DNA from: Thiospirochaeta perfilievii
GTDB lineage: Bacteria > Spirochaetota > Spirochaetia > DSM-2461
Assembly: GCF_008329945.1 (NCBI RefSeq)
Contig: NZ_CP035807.1
Location: 2,542,001 to 2,606,000 of the forward strand
Direction of reading: 5' to 3'
DNA: 64,000 nucleotides
Shown piece by piece: positions 7,880 to 14,610 of the stretch (its first letter is position 1; every line of letters begins with the position of its first letter). Below the pieces are notes generated by a model. The model was not told the origin of the DNA and did not search any database. It saw only the letters and a program-made list of their open reading frames with translations. The position numbers and the translations under genes were made by a program.

Positions 7880-8038
7880 TCATTTTTGGTTATTATAATA
7901 AGCGATAATCTCAGCTCTTGTTTTACCATGTAGTTTTAACATTGGATTAATACCTTCCAGTCTTAAACTCTCTTTATAGTTATTTAGTCTATTTTTTCTT
8001 ATAAATTCTACTTTCTCTTCAAAGGATTTTTTAATCAT
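7880..8038 (-). CDS. Orphan YhfG-like short protein
   Basis: 52 aa. FIRKNRLNNYKESLRLEGI is close to the RxxNFxxSxRLEG core of YhfG (DUF2559), the small antitoxin that accompanies Fic AMPylation toxins in enterobacteria. It starts at ATG 8038 and stops at 7880. No fic gene follows: the next minus-strand position is the 3' end of the HEPN gene. No strong ribosome site is seen, so this may be a decayed leftover of a Fic/YhfG module cut by the IS3 element beside it. Confidence 0.5.
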   Translation of the reverse strand: MIKKSFEEKVEFIRKNRLNNYKESLRLEGINPMLKLHGKTRAEIIAYYNNQK

Positions 8039-8112
8039 ATACTAATTTTATATTCTTAATTTTGGCAGGTCAATGATACTGGCATTTACTGTCAATAGTA
8101 GACAGTCTTGCT

Positions 8113-8402
8113 TTAAGCTGCCTCCTTCTTTTTTATTCTTTTCCCTGCCCAAACAGCAGGAGCAACATTTCCTAAAGAGGAATGTCGCCTAATTCTATTA
8201 TAAAAAACTTCTATCCACTCCTGAATAGCTGCTTTTGCTTCTAGTCTAGTTTTAAACCTTCTGTGATATACAAACTCCTGTTTTAAAGCACCCCAAAAGC
8301 TTTCAGTAGGAGCATTATCAAAACAATTGCCCCGTCGAGACATTGAAACTTTAAAGCCAGCTTTTTTTACTGAGTCTATATATTTTTTAGAGCTATACTC
8401 GA
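8113..8402 (-). pseudogene. IS3-family transposase OrfB, C-terminal fragment (element A)
   Basis: The frame runs YSSKKYIDSVKKAG, RGNCFDNAPTESFWGALKQE and VFYNRIRRHSSLGNVAPAVW to a stop at 8113. This is the last third of an IS150-type OrfB, with the DDE glutamate in ESFWG. In full proteins YSSKKY directly follows the second catalytic Asp (HSDRGSQ). Here that part is missing and the sequence passes into a group II intron 3' end at about 8400. The right end of the element is probably near 8060-8105, where TGTCTACTATTGACAG-like sequence follows the stop. Confidence 0.8.
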
Positions 8403-8473
8403 CTAAGGAAGAGAGATTACTCTCTCCCCCTCGTCTAAGAACCGTACGTGAGAGTTTCCCGCTCATACGGCTC
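8400..8473 (-). mobile_element. Group II intron 3' end (domains V and VI)
   Basis: Read on the minus strand, 8473-8439 gives GAGCCGTATGAGC, a GGAAAC loop and CACGTACGGTTC, the conserved domain V hairpin with its AGC triad: the GAGCCGTA and TACGGTTC arms pair. A purine-rich hairpin (GGGGAGAGAG/CTCTCTTCC) at 8436-8405 is domain VI. Immediately downstream is transposase A sequence, so the intron had spliced into that gene. Everything 5' of domain V, including the reverse transcriptase, is gone here. Confidence 0.75.
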
Positions 8474-8892
8474 AAGCATTTAACAAAGCAAAAGAAGGTA
8501 CACTCAATGCAAGTAATACTGTTCATAGTGCTAATCGTTCAGCGAGAGAAAAACTAAGTCTTGTTATAGAATCCAAGTCCTTATCGTAAGAAGATGAAGG
8601 TCGTTGGCTTCGTGAAAAAGGATTGCACTCAGAGCATATAACTTTATACGAACAGGAACTGAGAGACATGGTGGAAAATAAAAAAGATTCAGAAAAAGAG
8701 ATTAACAAGAAGTTGAAAATAGAGAATAAAAGATTGGGGAGAGAGCTTAAAAGAAGCCAGGCTGCACTTGCGGAAATGGCTGCGCTTTATACGCTTAAAA
8801 AAAAAGCGGAGGAACTTTGGGGGGCAAAGAGGAAGATTGATCTCTACGGATCTAAGGAGGTCTGCTGTGGAATTAATAACAGTAGCTACTGA
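8473..8892 (+). pseudogene. IS3-family OrfA fragment (element B), 5'-truncated with internal stop
   Basis: The frame reads GTLNASNTVHSANRSAREKL, LVIESKSLS, a TAA at about 8587, then EDEGRWLREKGLHSEHITLY and AALAEMAALYTLKKKAEELWG. This is the coiled-coil OrfA of an IS3 subgroup whose proteins usually end near LWG(E). The 5' end abuts the intron fragment at about 8473. The stop codon and missing start show it is inactive. The A9 run at 8799-8807 may have been a frameshift site, but OrfB has its own plausible start. Confidence 0.75.
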
Positions 8893-9462
8893 AACTGGTG
8901 CTCGTTTACGTGAAGCTTGTAAGGCGATGGAAATATCTACAAGTTCCTTCGAACGTTGGCGAGCTGGTAATCTTATTGATTCTAGAAAAGGATCTGTTAA
9001 AAACATACCCCAAAAGTTAACTTACGAAGAAGAACAAGAACTAATTAACCTCTGTTGTAATAAGCAGTACAAAGATTTAAATCCTTACAAGATTCATGCT
9101 TCTTTGCTAGATAAAGGTGTCTATATAGCCAGTATAAGCTCGTTTTATCGAGTTTTAAGGAAAAATAGTCTAATTACACACCGCGGTAATTCACGCCCAT
9201 CAAAGAAACGTAATCCTCCACTCGAAAGAAAAGCGACAGGACCTAATCAAGTTTGGACTTGGGATATTACCTTTTTAAAAACAGATATAAGTGGTCTCTT
9301 TTATTATGCATATGTAATTATTGATATTTGGAATAGGAGTATCGTGAAATGGGCTATTCATGATAGAGAACATGATACACTTGCTCAAGAACTATTTCAG
9401 TGTGCTCTACTTGAGAATCAGCATCCTGATGTTTTTGTACATTCAGACAATGGTAATCCTAT
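8837..9462 (+). pseudogene. IS3-family OrfB fragment (element B), 3'-truncated
   Basis: Probable TTG start at 8837. TGARLREACKAMEISTSSFE at the N-terminus is the HTH of this OrfB group. TWDITFLKT carries the first catalytic Asp. YVIIDIWNRSIVKWAIHD and VHSDNGNPMKG follow, with the second Asp. The coding sequence ends at about 9462, where it joins DUF438 sequence on the opposite strand, so the third catalytic Glu is missing. It is a different subgroup from element A and inverted relative to it. Confidence 0.8.
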
Positions 9463-9465
9463 GAA

Positions 9466-9642
9466 AGGAGTTTCTTTTATTAAAGACTGCTCAATATTAG
9501 CAATTTCTTCAGGACTTATATCCCTAATAAGTTTATCAAACTTTTTCTTAATTGTTTTTATATCTGAACCTTCGTTGAGATTTTTTACAATCTCCCGTAA
9601 CTTAGCTTCTTTTTCTCTGTTATTCCCAATTCCTTCACCCAT
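9466..9642 (-). pseudogene. DUF438-domain protein, N-terminal fragment cut by IS3 element B
   Basis: From the ATG at 9642 (AAAGGAG 9 bases upstream) the frame reads REIVKNLNEGSDIKTIKKKF, then LIRDISPEEIANIEQSLIKE, after which it runs into the IS3 element. This is the first helical domain of DUF438 proteins, which normally continue with hemerythrin and PAS domains and are linked to NO or redox stress. The remaining several hundred residues are absent from this window. A GTAAC palindrome lies 62 bases upstream. The neighbour upstream in the same direction is the Crp/Fnr regulator. Confidence 0.72.
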
Positions 9643-9703
9643 ATGTAAACTCCTTTGGATAATTGTTTTCTATTATAAACTAATATCGAATAGCAGAATC
9701 ACC

Positions 9704-9719
9704 CGTAACAAATGATACG
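9704..9719. promoter_or_regulatory. Crp/Fnr-type palindrome, copy 2 (GTAACA-AA-TGATAC)
   Basis: CGTAACAAATGATACG, extended by C/G on both sides. Its reverse complement (GTATCATTTGTTAC) is identical over 14 bases to copy 3 at 15061-15074. It sits between the Crp/Fnr stop and the DUF438 ATG, so it most likely controls DUF438. Confidence 0.65.
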
Positions 9720-9736
9720 GAATTATGAATATATTG

Positions 9737-10342
9737 CTAAATAAAGATTTTATCCAGTTTATCCTCGTTGATAATCCTGATTTCATTATTTTTGTGTGAA
9801 ATAACACCCTCTGATACTAAGTCGGAAATAGATCTGGATAGAGCCTCTCTGGAGCATCCTAAACTAGATGCCAGATCGGATATAACAACTTCTTTAATTG
9901 TTAAATTATTATTTTTAGTTATAAGAAATATCAATTTTTGTTTTAGGGTTTTAAAGGATAATAATTCAATTTTATCTGTAAGACCTAACATTTTATTTGA
10001 TATTCCATAGAGAAATGATTCAAGATTTTCTCTCATCTTTAGATATTCAAATATTTTAACTTCTGAAATTTCTTTTACAACGGTCTCTTCTTTTGCGATA
10101 ATCCAGCCGGGATAATTGATATTTAGAAAAACTATAAGTTCAGCATACGTTTCCCCAGCAGTTATTTCTTTTAATACAATCTCTTTTCCCGAAGGGAGAA
10201 CTCTGCATATTTTTACAGAACCTGATTCAACCCTACCCATGGAATAGCATATATCTTCAGAGGTGTGAATTACATCACATTTTGAATACTTTTTCTCTAT
10301 CCCATTTTCAAATATAGAGTCATTCCATGTTCGTTTATTCAT
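9737..10342 (-). CDS. Crp/Fnr-family transcriptional regulator
   Basis: 201 aa. Residues about 20-110 are a cyclic-nucleotide-binding-type beta-roll (GSVKICRVLPSGKEIVL, GETYAELIVFL), followed by the long dimer helix and a winged HTH. The recognition helix is CSREALSRSISDL. Its SRExxxR pattern (Arg, Glu, Arg) is the one Crp uses to read TGTGA, unlike Fnr's ExxSR. No N-terminal Fnr cysteine cluster is seen. It is the last gene of the permease operon (3 bases after the upstream stop). Position beside hcp, cupin and DUF438 makes an HcpR-like nitrosative-stress role plausible. TGTGA and GTAAC palindromes around it are candidate targets. Confidence 0.85.
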   Translation of the reverse strand: MNKRTWNDSIFENGIEKKYSKCDVIHTSEDICYSMGRVESGSVKICRVLPSGKEIVLKEITAGETYAELIVFLNINYPGWIIAKEETVVKEISEVKIFEYLKMRENLESFLYGISNKMLGLTDKIELLSFKTLKQKLIFLITKNNNLTIKEVVISDLASSLGCSREALSRSISDLVSEGVISHKNNEIRIINEDKLDKIFI

Positions 10343-10344
10343 TA

Positions 10345-10995
10345 TTATTTACCCCTTGTTAGTACTATACACCCTGCTAAAGTTTTTTCACCATCAATAA
10401 TAGCATTTCTAAAAGCATCACAACTACTAAATCCACAACCTCCACAATTCAGGTTTGGAAGTTCTATCCTCTCTTCTTCTTTATCCTCTTCTTTTATATC
10501 ACTTCGCTTTACTAGTTTTTCTGTTAGTAAACCAATACCTAAAACAGCAGGAATTGTAAGGAAGAATCTTGTAAGAGAGAACTGTAATCCAAGAAACTGG
10601 ATTTCAACCATTAGCATAGGTATCTTTATTACAGCCCAGGAACTTAGGATTATAACCATATTTGAAATAGAAGCCCCTTTCTTAAAGAGAACCAGAGCTG
10701 CAGGAAATGCTGCATATATAGGACCGGCTGAAACAGACCCTATTAAAATAGAGAGAAAACGACCTTTTATACCTGCTTTCTCACCCAATCCTTTCTGAAT
10801 AGTTTTAGATGGAACCCATACTGTTATTAATGCCGAGAGAATCATAACAGGAGGAAGAACCTGAATCATCTCTGCAAGGAAACCTTTTGTAATTCCAATA
10901 GCATTAAAAAATATTTCTCTGTTAAAAATAAAAAATACTATATATAACAACCCTGCTAATATTAAAAATTTAAACTGTTTAATTTTTCTTATCAT
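10345..10995 (-). CDS. YraQ-like half permease with C-terminal Fe-S motif
   Basis: 216 aa. About four to five membrane helices, with GSVSAGPIYAAFPAALVLFKKGAS at about 87-110 typical of the DUF318/YraQ permease family. After a charged linker (160-180) a short tail holds Cys184, Cys187, Cys192 and Cys209 in CGGCGFSSC...C, the spacing of the 4Fe-4S domain of RnfB/CO-dehydrogenase type (PF04060). The fusion suggests transport gated by, or feeding, an iron-sulfur centre on the cytoplasmic face. The ATG overlaps the upstream permease stop by 4 bases, so the two halves form one transporter. Substrate unknown. Confidence 0.75.
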   Translation of the reverse strand: MIRKIKQFKFLILAGLLYIVFFIFNREIFFNAIGITKGFLAEMIQVLPPVMILSALITVWVPSKTIQKGLGEKAGIKGRFLSILIGSVSAGPIYAAFPAALVLFKKGASISNMVIILSSWAVIKIPMLMVEIQFLGLQFSLTRFFLTIPAVLGIGLLTEKLVKRSDIKEEDKEEERIELPNLNCGGCGFSSCDAFRNAIIDGEKTLAGCIVLTRGK

Positions 10996-11468
10996 AATAA
11001 TAACCCCATGAAAAACGCAATTATAAGAGCCATGGCAAAGCTTATACTGTTTCGTACAATGGCAAACTTCTTCCCGAAGTGTCTTACTTCGATAGGAAAT
11101 GTTGCAAAACCAACCATAGTTAATGTTGTTAGAAATGCTGCAAGGGATACAAGATGAGCTCCACTCACATAGAGGGATTTAGTTAGCGGGAATGCAATAA
11201 AAGCCGGCATTATTGTTAAGGTTCCAATTAAAGCACCGTAAATTGTGCTTAGTATTGTACTCCCTCCACCTAATATATCCTTAATAATTTCAGGTGGAAG
11301 AAGTGCAAGAACCAGACCTACAATTGCCATAACTCCGGCAACCTCTACAATTGTTCCAAGAAACATTTTTTTAGCAATTTGTACTGCCTGCTTACTTCTA
11401 CTTCTACTTTTAATAATAGAAACAACCAGCAGTATTACCGCCAATACAATCATAATAACTGTTGTCAT
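10992..11468 (-). CDS. YraQ-like half permease, partner subunit
   Basis: 158 aa. Helix 1 at 2-18, a basic cytoplasmic segment SIIKSRSRSKQ, then about four helices. FLGTIVEVAGVMAIVGLVLALLP-type sequence and IGTLTIMPAFIAFPL are the first-half signature of DUF318 permeases, which in other bacteria are one double-length protein. Ribosome site AAAAGGAG lies 5-8 bases before the ATG. It is first gene of the three-gene unit permease-permease-regulator. A TGTGA-N6-TCACG site is centred 66 bases upstream of the ATG, which would place a class II start about 25 bases before the ATG. Confidence 0.7.
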   Translation of the reverse strand: MTTVIMIVLAVILLVVSIIKSRSRSKQAVQIAKKMFLGTIVEVAGVMAIVGLVLALLPPEIIKDILGGGSTILSTIYGALIGTLTIMPAFIAFPLTKSLYVSGAHLVSLAAFLTTLTMVGFATFPIEVRHFGKKFAIVRNSISFAMALIIAFFMGLLL

Positions 11469-11526
11469 ATAAACTCCTTTTAGTTCTCTATATGCAGTTA
11501 TTATGACTGCTTAATATTCTTGTGAA

Positions 11527-11542
11527 TGTGATCCTTGTCACG
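11527..11542. promoter_or_regulatory. Crp-type palindrome TGTGA-TCCTTG-TCACG upstream of permease operon
   Basis: Perfect TGTGA/TCAC arms with 6-base spacer, overlapping the end of the cupin gene and 60 bases upstream of the permease ATG. It matches the Crp consensus and the SRExxxR recognition helix of the regulator encoded at the end of the same operon, so autoregulation is likely. Confidence 0.6.
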
Positions 11543-11858
11543 TTTTAGGAGTTTTTACAACAAGAACTCTAAGAATTTCTGTATTGCTGAAATTTTCTAT
11601 AGCATGGGGTATATCCTTTGGACTCTCAATAAGTGAATCTGATTCTACTGCAATACGTTCATCTCCAACTTCTATCCATGCTTTTCCTTCCAGTACATAG
11701 AAAAATACATCAACCGGAGTTGTGTGTGTATCAAGTCTAGCTCCTGGGGTAAGAGTAATATGGTTAGCAATTGTCTCATTATAATCGTAAATTCTTTGAC
11801 CTTTTACTCCGTTCTTCTGTACAACAACTTCAGCTTTGTTTACTGGTGTTATTTTCAT
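11538..11858 (-). CDS. Cupin-domain protein
   Basis: 106 aa single cupin. GARLDTHTTPVDVFFYVLEG corresponds to cupin motif 1 and DSLIESPKDIPHAIENF to motif 2 with its His. Likely metal ligands are His in TPGARLDTHT and PHAI. Small cupins of this type bind a transition metal and may act as dioxygenase-like or sensor proteins. Strong ribosome site AAAGGAG is 8-9 bases upstream. It follows the ferredoxin membrane protein by 14 bases, so they share a transcript. Substrate cannot be given. Confidence 0.8.
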   Translation of the reverse strand: MKITPVNKAEVVVQKNGVKGQRIYDYNETIANHITLTPGARLDTHTTPVDVFFYVLEGKAWIEVGDERIAVESDSLIESPKDIPHAIENFSNTEILRVLVVKTPKT

Positions 11859-11872
11859 AATTTAAATCTCCT

Positions 11873-12505
11873 TTATTTTGTAATATTACAAACCTTAACT
11901 GGACATGCTTCAATGCACTGGTAGCACATAAGGCACTCCTGCTTAAGATTAAATCGCTTTTTATTTTCCTTTGTTGATATAGATTCAGATGGACAGACTT
12001 TTTGGCATTTACCACAACTTATGCAGTTGTTTTCATCTATATTCATTGATATTGTGGACTTTCGTGATGTTAATGATAGAATGGTTCCAAATGGACATAC
12101 CGCTTTGTGCCAGAAAGACTCTTCTATAAAAAGTGTTATAAAAACTGATAGAATAACAACATAGAGTAGTATATTTATTTTTATATGAATCACTCTTACA
12201 GCTACCATTGATACAACAAATAAAATCAGAAAAAGATACCTTAACCAGGTTTTAGATAGTATAACGGGAGGCTTCAACCGTTTTATTTTAAATTTTCTGT
12301 AAATAAAATCTATAGGCCTGAATAGAGTATTCATTGGGCAGATCCAACCACAATAATATCTACCTATAATAGTCGAAAGTATTGTCCCAATAAGAAAGAT
12401 TCCAAACCATAACTGAAGTTTGTTATTTATAGTTAGACCTATAAAAAAAACTAGAAAAAATACTTCAATTACTGTTCGTAATTGATTAATGGCTTTTAAT
12501 TTCAT
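11873..12505 (-). CDS. NapH/MauN-type membrane ferredoxin (4Fe-4S binding protein)
   Basis: 210 aa from the ATG at 12505, chosen because GGAGG lies 8 bases upstream; a longer frame to 12526 lacks a site. Three to four helices lie within 10-130, with the conserved membrane motif YCGWICPMN at 51-59 and CPFG at 137-140. Two 4Fe-4S motifs follow: Cys161/164/167/171 and Cys191/194/197/201, both closing with CP. NapH-like proteins carry electrons between quinol and a soluble redox protein. Directly downstream of hcp, it may supply electrons to Hcp; that is inference. Confidence 0.85.
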   Translation of the reverse strand: MKLKAINQLRTVIEVFFLVFFIGLTINNKLQLWFGIFLIGTILSTIIGRYYCGWICPMNTLFRPIDFIYRKFKIKRLKPPVILSKTWLRYLFLILFVVSMVAVRVIHIKINILLYVVILSVFITLFIEESFWHKAVCPFGTILSLTSRKSTISMNIDENNCISCGKCQKVCPSESISTKENKKRFNLKQECLMCYQCIEACPVKVCNITK

Positions 12506-12552
12506 AGCAATCCTCCAATATAACAATTATATGCGCTATTGAAAGATTACTG

Positions 12553-12568
12553 TGTGATATATATCACG
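12553..12568. promoter_or_regulatory. Crp-type palindrome TGTGA-TATATA-TCACG upstream of ferredoxin gene
   Basis: Same arms and spacing as the site at 11527-11542, including the final G. It lies between the hcp stop and the ferredoxin ATG (27-48 bases upstream). Two identical half-site pairs within one kilobase, both before genes of the same locus, support a shared regulator. Confidence 0.6.
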
Positions 12569-12573
12569 GTAGG

Positions 12574-13197
12574 CTAATTAATTTTATCACCCCAATCATC
12601 ATCAACATTGGTTGTGTAACTAATATTGAACTTATCTACAAGGAAATTAACAATATCATCATTGAAGAATTGTGCCTGCTTAGGACCAATTTTGATATTT
12701 TGAATTCCCAGACTAAATAATCCTAATAATATTATAACAGCTTTCTGCTCCATCCACATTAGTTGTATGTTGATTGGTAACTCATTTACAGGAGTTTTAA
12801 GTGCATCACTTAAAGCAAGAGCAATCTCAACAGCCCCATAGCTGTCATTACACTGTCCTAAATCAAGGTAACGTGGAATTTCTGTTCCAGGGACATTTCC
12901 AAAATCAATATCATTAAACCGGAACTTACCACAACTTGAAGTTAACAATACTGTCGTTTCTGGTAGTCTTGATGCAAGTTCTCTAAAGTATTCTCCATCT
13001 TTACCTGGAGCATCACAACCAGCAATAACAAAGAAATTTTTGATCTGGCCTTTGTCTACAGCATCGAGAATTTGAAGAGCCAGAGATAAAATAGTTTTAA
13101 AGCTATGGCCTGTCATAACCGTTTCGTCAGAATCAAATCCTTCTGCATCTGGTAGTTCTAAAGTTTGAGCTATAATTTCAGAGAAATCATCATTATT
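12574..13197 (-). pseudogene. hcp: Hybrid-cluster protein (Hcp, hydroxylamine reductase), C-terminal fragment
   Basis: The frame is open from about 13197 and includes FSEIIAQTLELPDAEGF, FFVIAGCDAPGKDGEYF, LLTSSCGKFRFNDIDFG, YLDLGQCNDSYGAVEIALAL and LMWMEQKAVIILLGLFSLGI. These hold three cysteine ligands of the hybrid Fe-S-O cluster and its EQKA glutamate. Hcp reduces NO or hydroxylamine and protects against nitrosative stress. Full proteins have about 530-550 aa; only about 207 remain, preceded by reverse-transcriptase sequence in place of the N-terminal 4Fe-4S half. An internal ATG at 13116 could give a product, but it could not build the N-terminal cluster. Confidence 0.88.
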
Positions 13198-13452
13198 TAT
13201 ATATTTGATACCTTCAATTTAAGAAAGTCACTGACGATGTTTTTCAAATCTTCTGCAATTTCTTTCGTATTTGCAGTAATTATGAAGTCATCAGCATATC
13301 TAATAAGATTGACTTTCATCTTTGCTTTAAAGTGGTTCCCTATATTACCTTTTGAGTTTCTGTGATATTTATCCTGAATAATCTTTTCAAGACCATCTAA
13401 TGCAATATTAGCATATAGGCTTGATATCGATCCACCTTGTGGACCCAGAGAT
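13198..13452 (-). pseudogene. Group II intron reverse transcriptase/maturase, internal fragment
   Basis: Reads GPQGGSISSLYANIALDGLE, then VNLIRYADDFIITA and a stop shortly after. The (P)QGG motif of RT block 4 and the YADD catalytic box of block 5 are present; fingers, thumb and maturase domains are missing on both sides. It joins hcp at about 13197 and a transposase-like fragment at about 13452. It is on the same strand as hcp, opposite to the intron-like RNA region at 14625. Confidence 0.8.
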
Positions 13453-13564
13453 GTATGCTTTTACATGCTGGACATTCTGGAGGTTTTATCCATTTAAATT
13501 TTTTTCCTTCTTCTTTAAGAAGTTTTAAATTTACCCGATAATAAAGTATCAAATGGTCATTCAT
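13453..13564 (-). pseudogene. Transposase-like N-terminal fragment (zinc-ribbon type)
   Basis: From ATG 13564: MNDHLILYYRVNLKLLKEEG, then a Trp/Lys-rich stretch and PPECPACKSIHLW, after which the frame passes into RT sequence. CPxCxSxxLW followed by GHG is the usual start of a transposase group with an N-terminal zinc ribbon (DUF6431-like). Only 37-40 codons remain. Confidence 0.45.
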
Positions 13565-13578
13565 TTGTTTGGAATTTT

Positions 13579-13616
13579 AAAAGAGCTTCGGTCTTCAAAC
13601 TTGGAAGCTCTTTTTT
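13579..13616. terminator. Rho-independent terminator-like hairpin
   Basis: AAGAGCTTC pairs with GAAGCTCTT around a loop of about 14 bases, followed by TTTTTT on the plus strand and AAAA/TTTT on the other side. It lies in transposon debris; which transcript it ended is unknown. Confidence 0.6.
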
Positions 13617-13852
13617 ATCTAAAGTGGGGAATTCTGGTTTCCATCACCTGAGGAATTTAGATTACCATTTCCAACTTTCTATCATAGCATCGTTAAATGT
13701 ACTTTTTCAGTATATATCATTAAAACTCTAATTGTTTCTTATGCAAAGTAAAGAAAAATGAACAAAACTTAAACTAACAAATTGCCTAATCAGAATATAA
13801 AGATGTATAATAGAATAAGAATGAATAATAAAGAATAAATAGGAGTATTTAT
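13617..13852. other. Non-coding spacer before the RHH/RelE module
   Basis: No coding frame of note. AT-rich sequence leads to the antitoxin ribosome site (AGGAG at 13841-13845). TAATAGAATAAGAATGAATAATAAAG just upstream may hold the promoter and operator, without a clear inverted repeat. Confidence 0.3.
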
Positions 13853-14095
13853 ATGGCTAAAACAGTAACCATGAGAATTGATGATAACACATATAATTTA
13901 ATTAAAAATGCAGCAACTGGGGAAAGAAGGTCAATTTCAAACTTTATTGAATACGCAACCATGGCTTATTTAGCAGAAGAAAGCTTTATTTCTGATAAAG
14001 AAATGGATGAAATCCTTAACGATAAGGATTTACTTGTAAACCTTAAAAATGGAAATGAAGAAATTGAATCTGGGAAGTATAGAATAATTGAATGA
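13853..14095 (+). CDS. RHH-type antitoxin of RelE/ParE module
   Basis: 80 aa. TVTMRIDDNTYNLIKNAA is a ribbon-helix-helix strand-helix of the CopG/RelB-like antitoxins, and RRSISNFIEYATMAYL completes the second helix. The C-terminal half is acidic, as needed to wrap a toxin. It overlaps the toxin gene by 8 bases, and AGGAG stands 7 bases before the ATG. It should bind the toxin and repress the operon. Confidence 0.8.
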   Translation: MAKTVTMRIDDNTYNLIKNAATGERRSISNFIEYATMAYLAEESFISDKEMDEILNDKDLLVNLKNGNEEIESGKYRIIE

Positions 14096-14360
14096 TTTTA
14101 AAATTGCTGAAACAAATAGTTTCGTTAAAAAAATAAAAAAATCAGAATATAAAAGGTTATACAAAAAGATAGAGACTTATGTTTATCCGATACTTAAACG
14201 TAATCCCTATTTTGGTCCCAATATCAAAAGACTAAAGGGAGAATTTTCAGAATTCTATAGATATAGAATTGGGGATTATAGATTGTTCTATAAAATAGAA
14301 GAAGATAAAATTCTGATATTTGTTGTCGATATAAAGCATAGAAAAGATGCTTATAATTAA
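14088..14360 (+). CDS. RelE/ParE-family toxin
   Basis: 90 aa. IKRLKGEFSEFYRYRIGDYR and LFYKIEEDKILIFVVDIKHR are the central beta-strand and C-terminal signature of RelE/ParE toxins, with catalytic-type Arg and His near the end (RKDAYN tail). The start is probably TTG at 14088 within the antitoxin's last codons. The family cleaves ribosome-bound mRNA (RelE) or poisons gyrase (ParE); sequence alone does not choose. Confidence 0.82.
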   Translation: MNDFKIAETNSFVKKIKKSEYKRLYKKIETYVYPILKRNPYFGPNIKRLKGEFSEFYRYRIGDYRLFYKIEEDKILIFVVDIKHRKDAYN

Positions 14361-14610
14361 TTATTGAATTATAAAATATAAATGGCATAAATAATTATTC
14401 TGGATATATTGTAGTCGGATTATTAATAAATGATTTTCCTAATACTAGTAAAACAGAAATAAAGGATTCTAGAAAATATTGAATATGAAAATTATGTAAC
14501 AGAATTTTATGATGATTTTGATAAAACCTTAAGAATAGATATTATGGTTCCTGACGAATCATGGAGTAATATTGTATAAAGATAGAGGTATAATAAAAAC
14601 ATGGAATTGA
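14361..14610 (+). other. Decayed coding remnants, unrecognised
   Basis: Two short open stretches in different frames: one reading IVVGLLINDFPNTSKTEIKD (to a stop at about 14480), the next ILENIEYENYVTEFYDDFDK and LRIDIMVPDESWSNIV (stop about 14579). The second looks like a genuine protein C-terminus. I do not recognise it. The overlap of frames suggests one frameshifted gene remnant. Confidence 0.3.

Noticed and set aside
9418-9642. Complete 74-aa protein
   Set aside because: Its last 15 or so codons are antisense IS3 transposase sequence; only the first part is DUF438.
11877-11890. Perfect palindrome TTGTAATATTACAA
   Set aside because: It lies in the last codons (CNITK) of the membrane ferredoxin gene, its centre is all A/T, and it has no promoter position of its own before the cupin gene.
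13165-13365. 66-codon plus-strand frame
   Set aside because: It is the antisense of the reverse transcriptase fragment, whose QGG and YADD motifs are on the minus strand.
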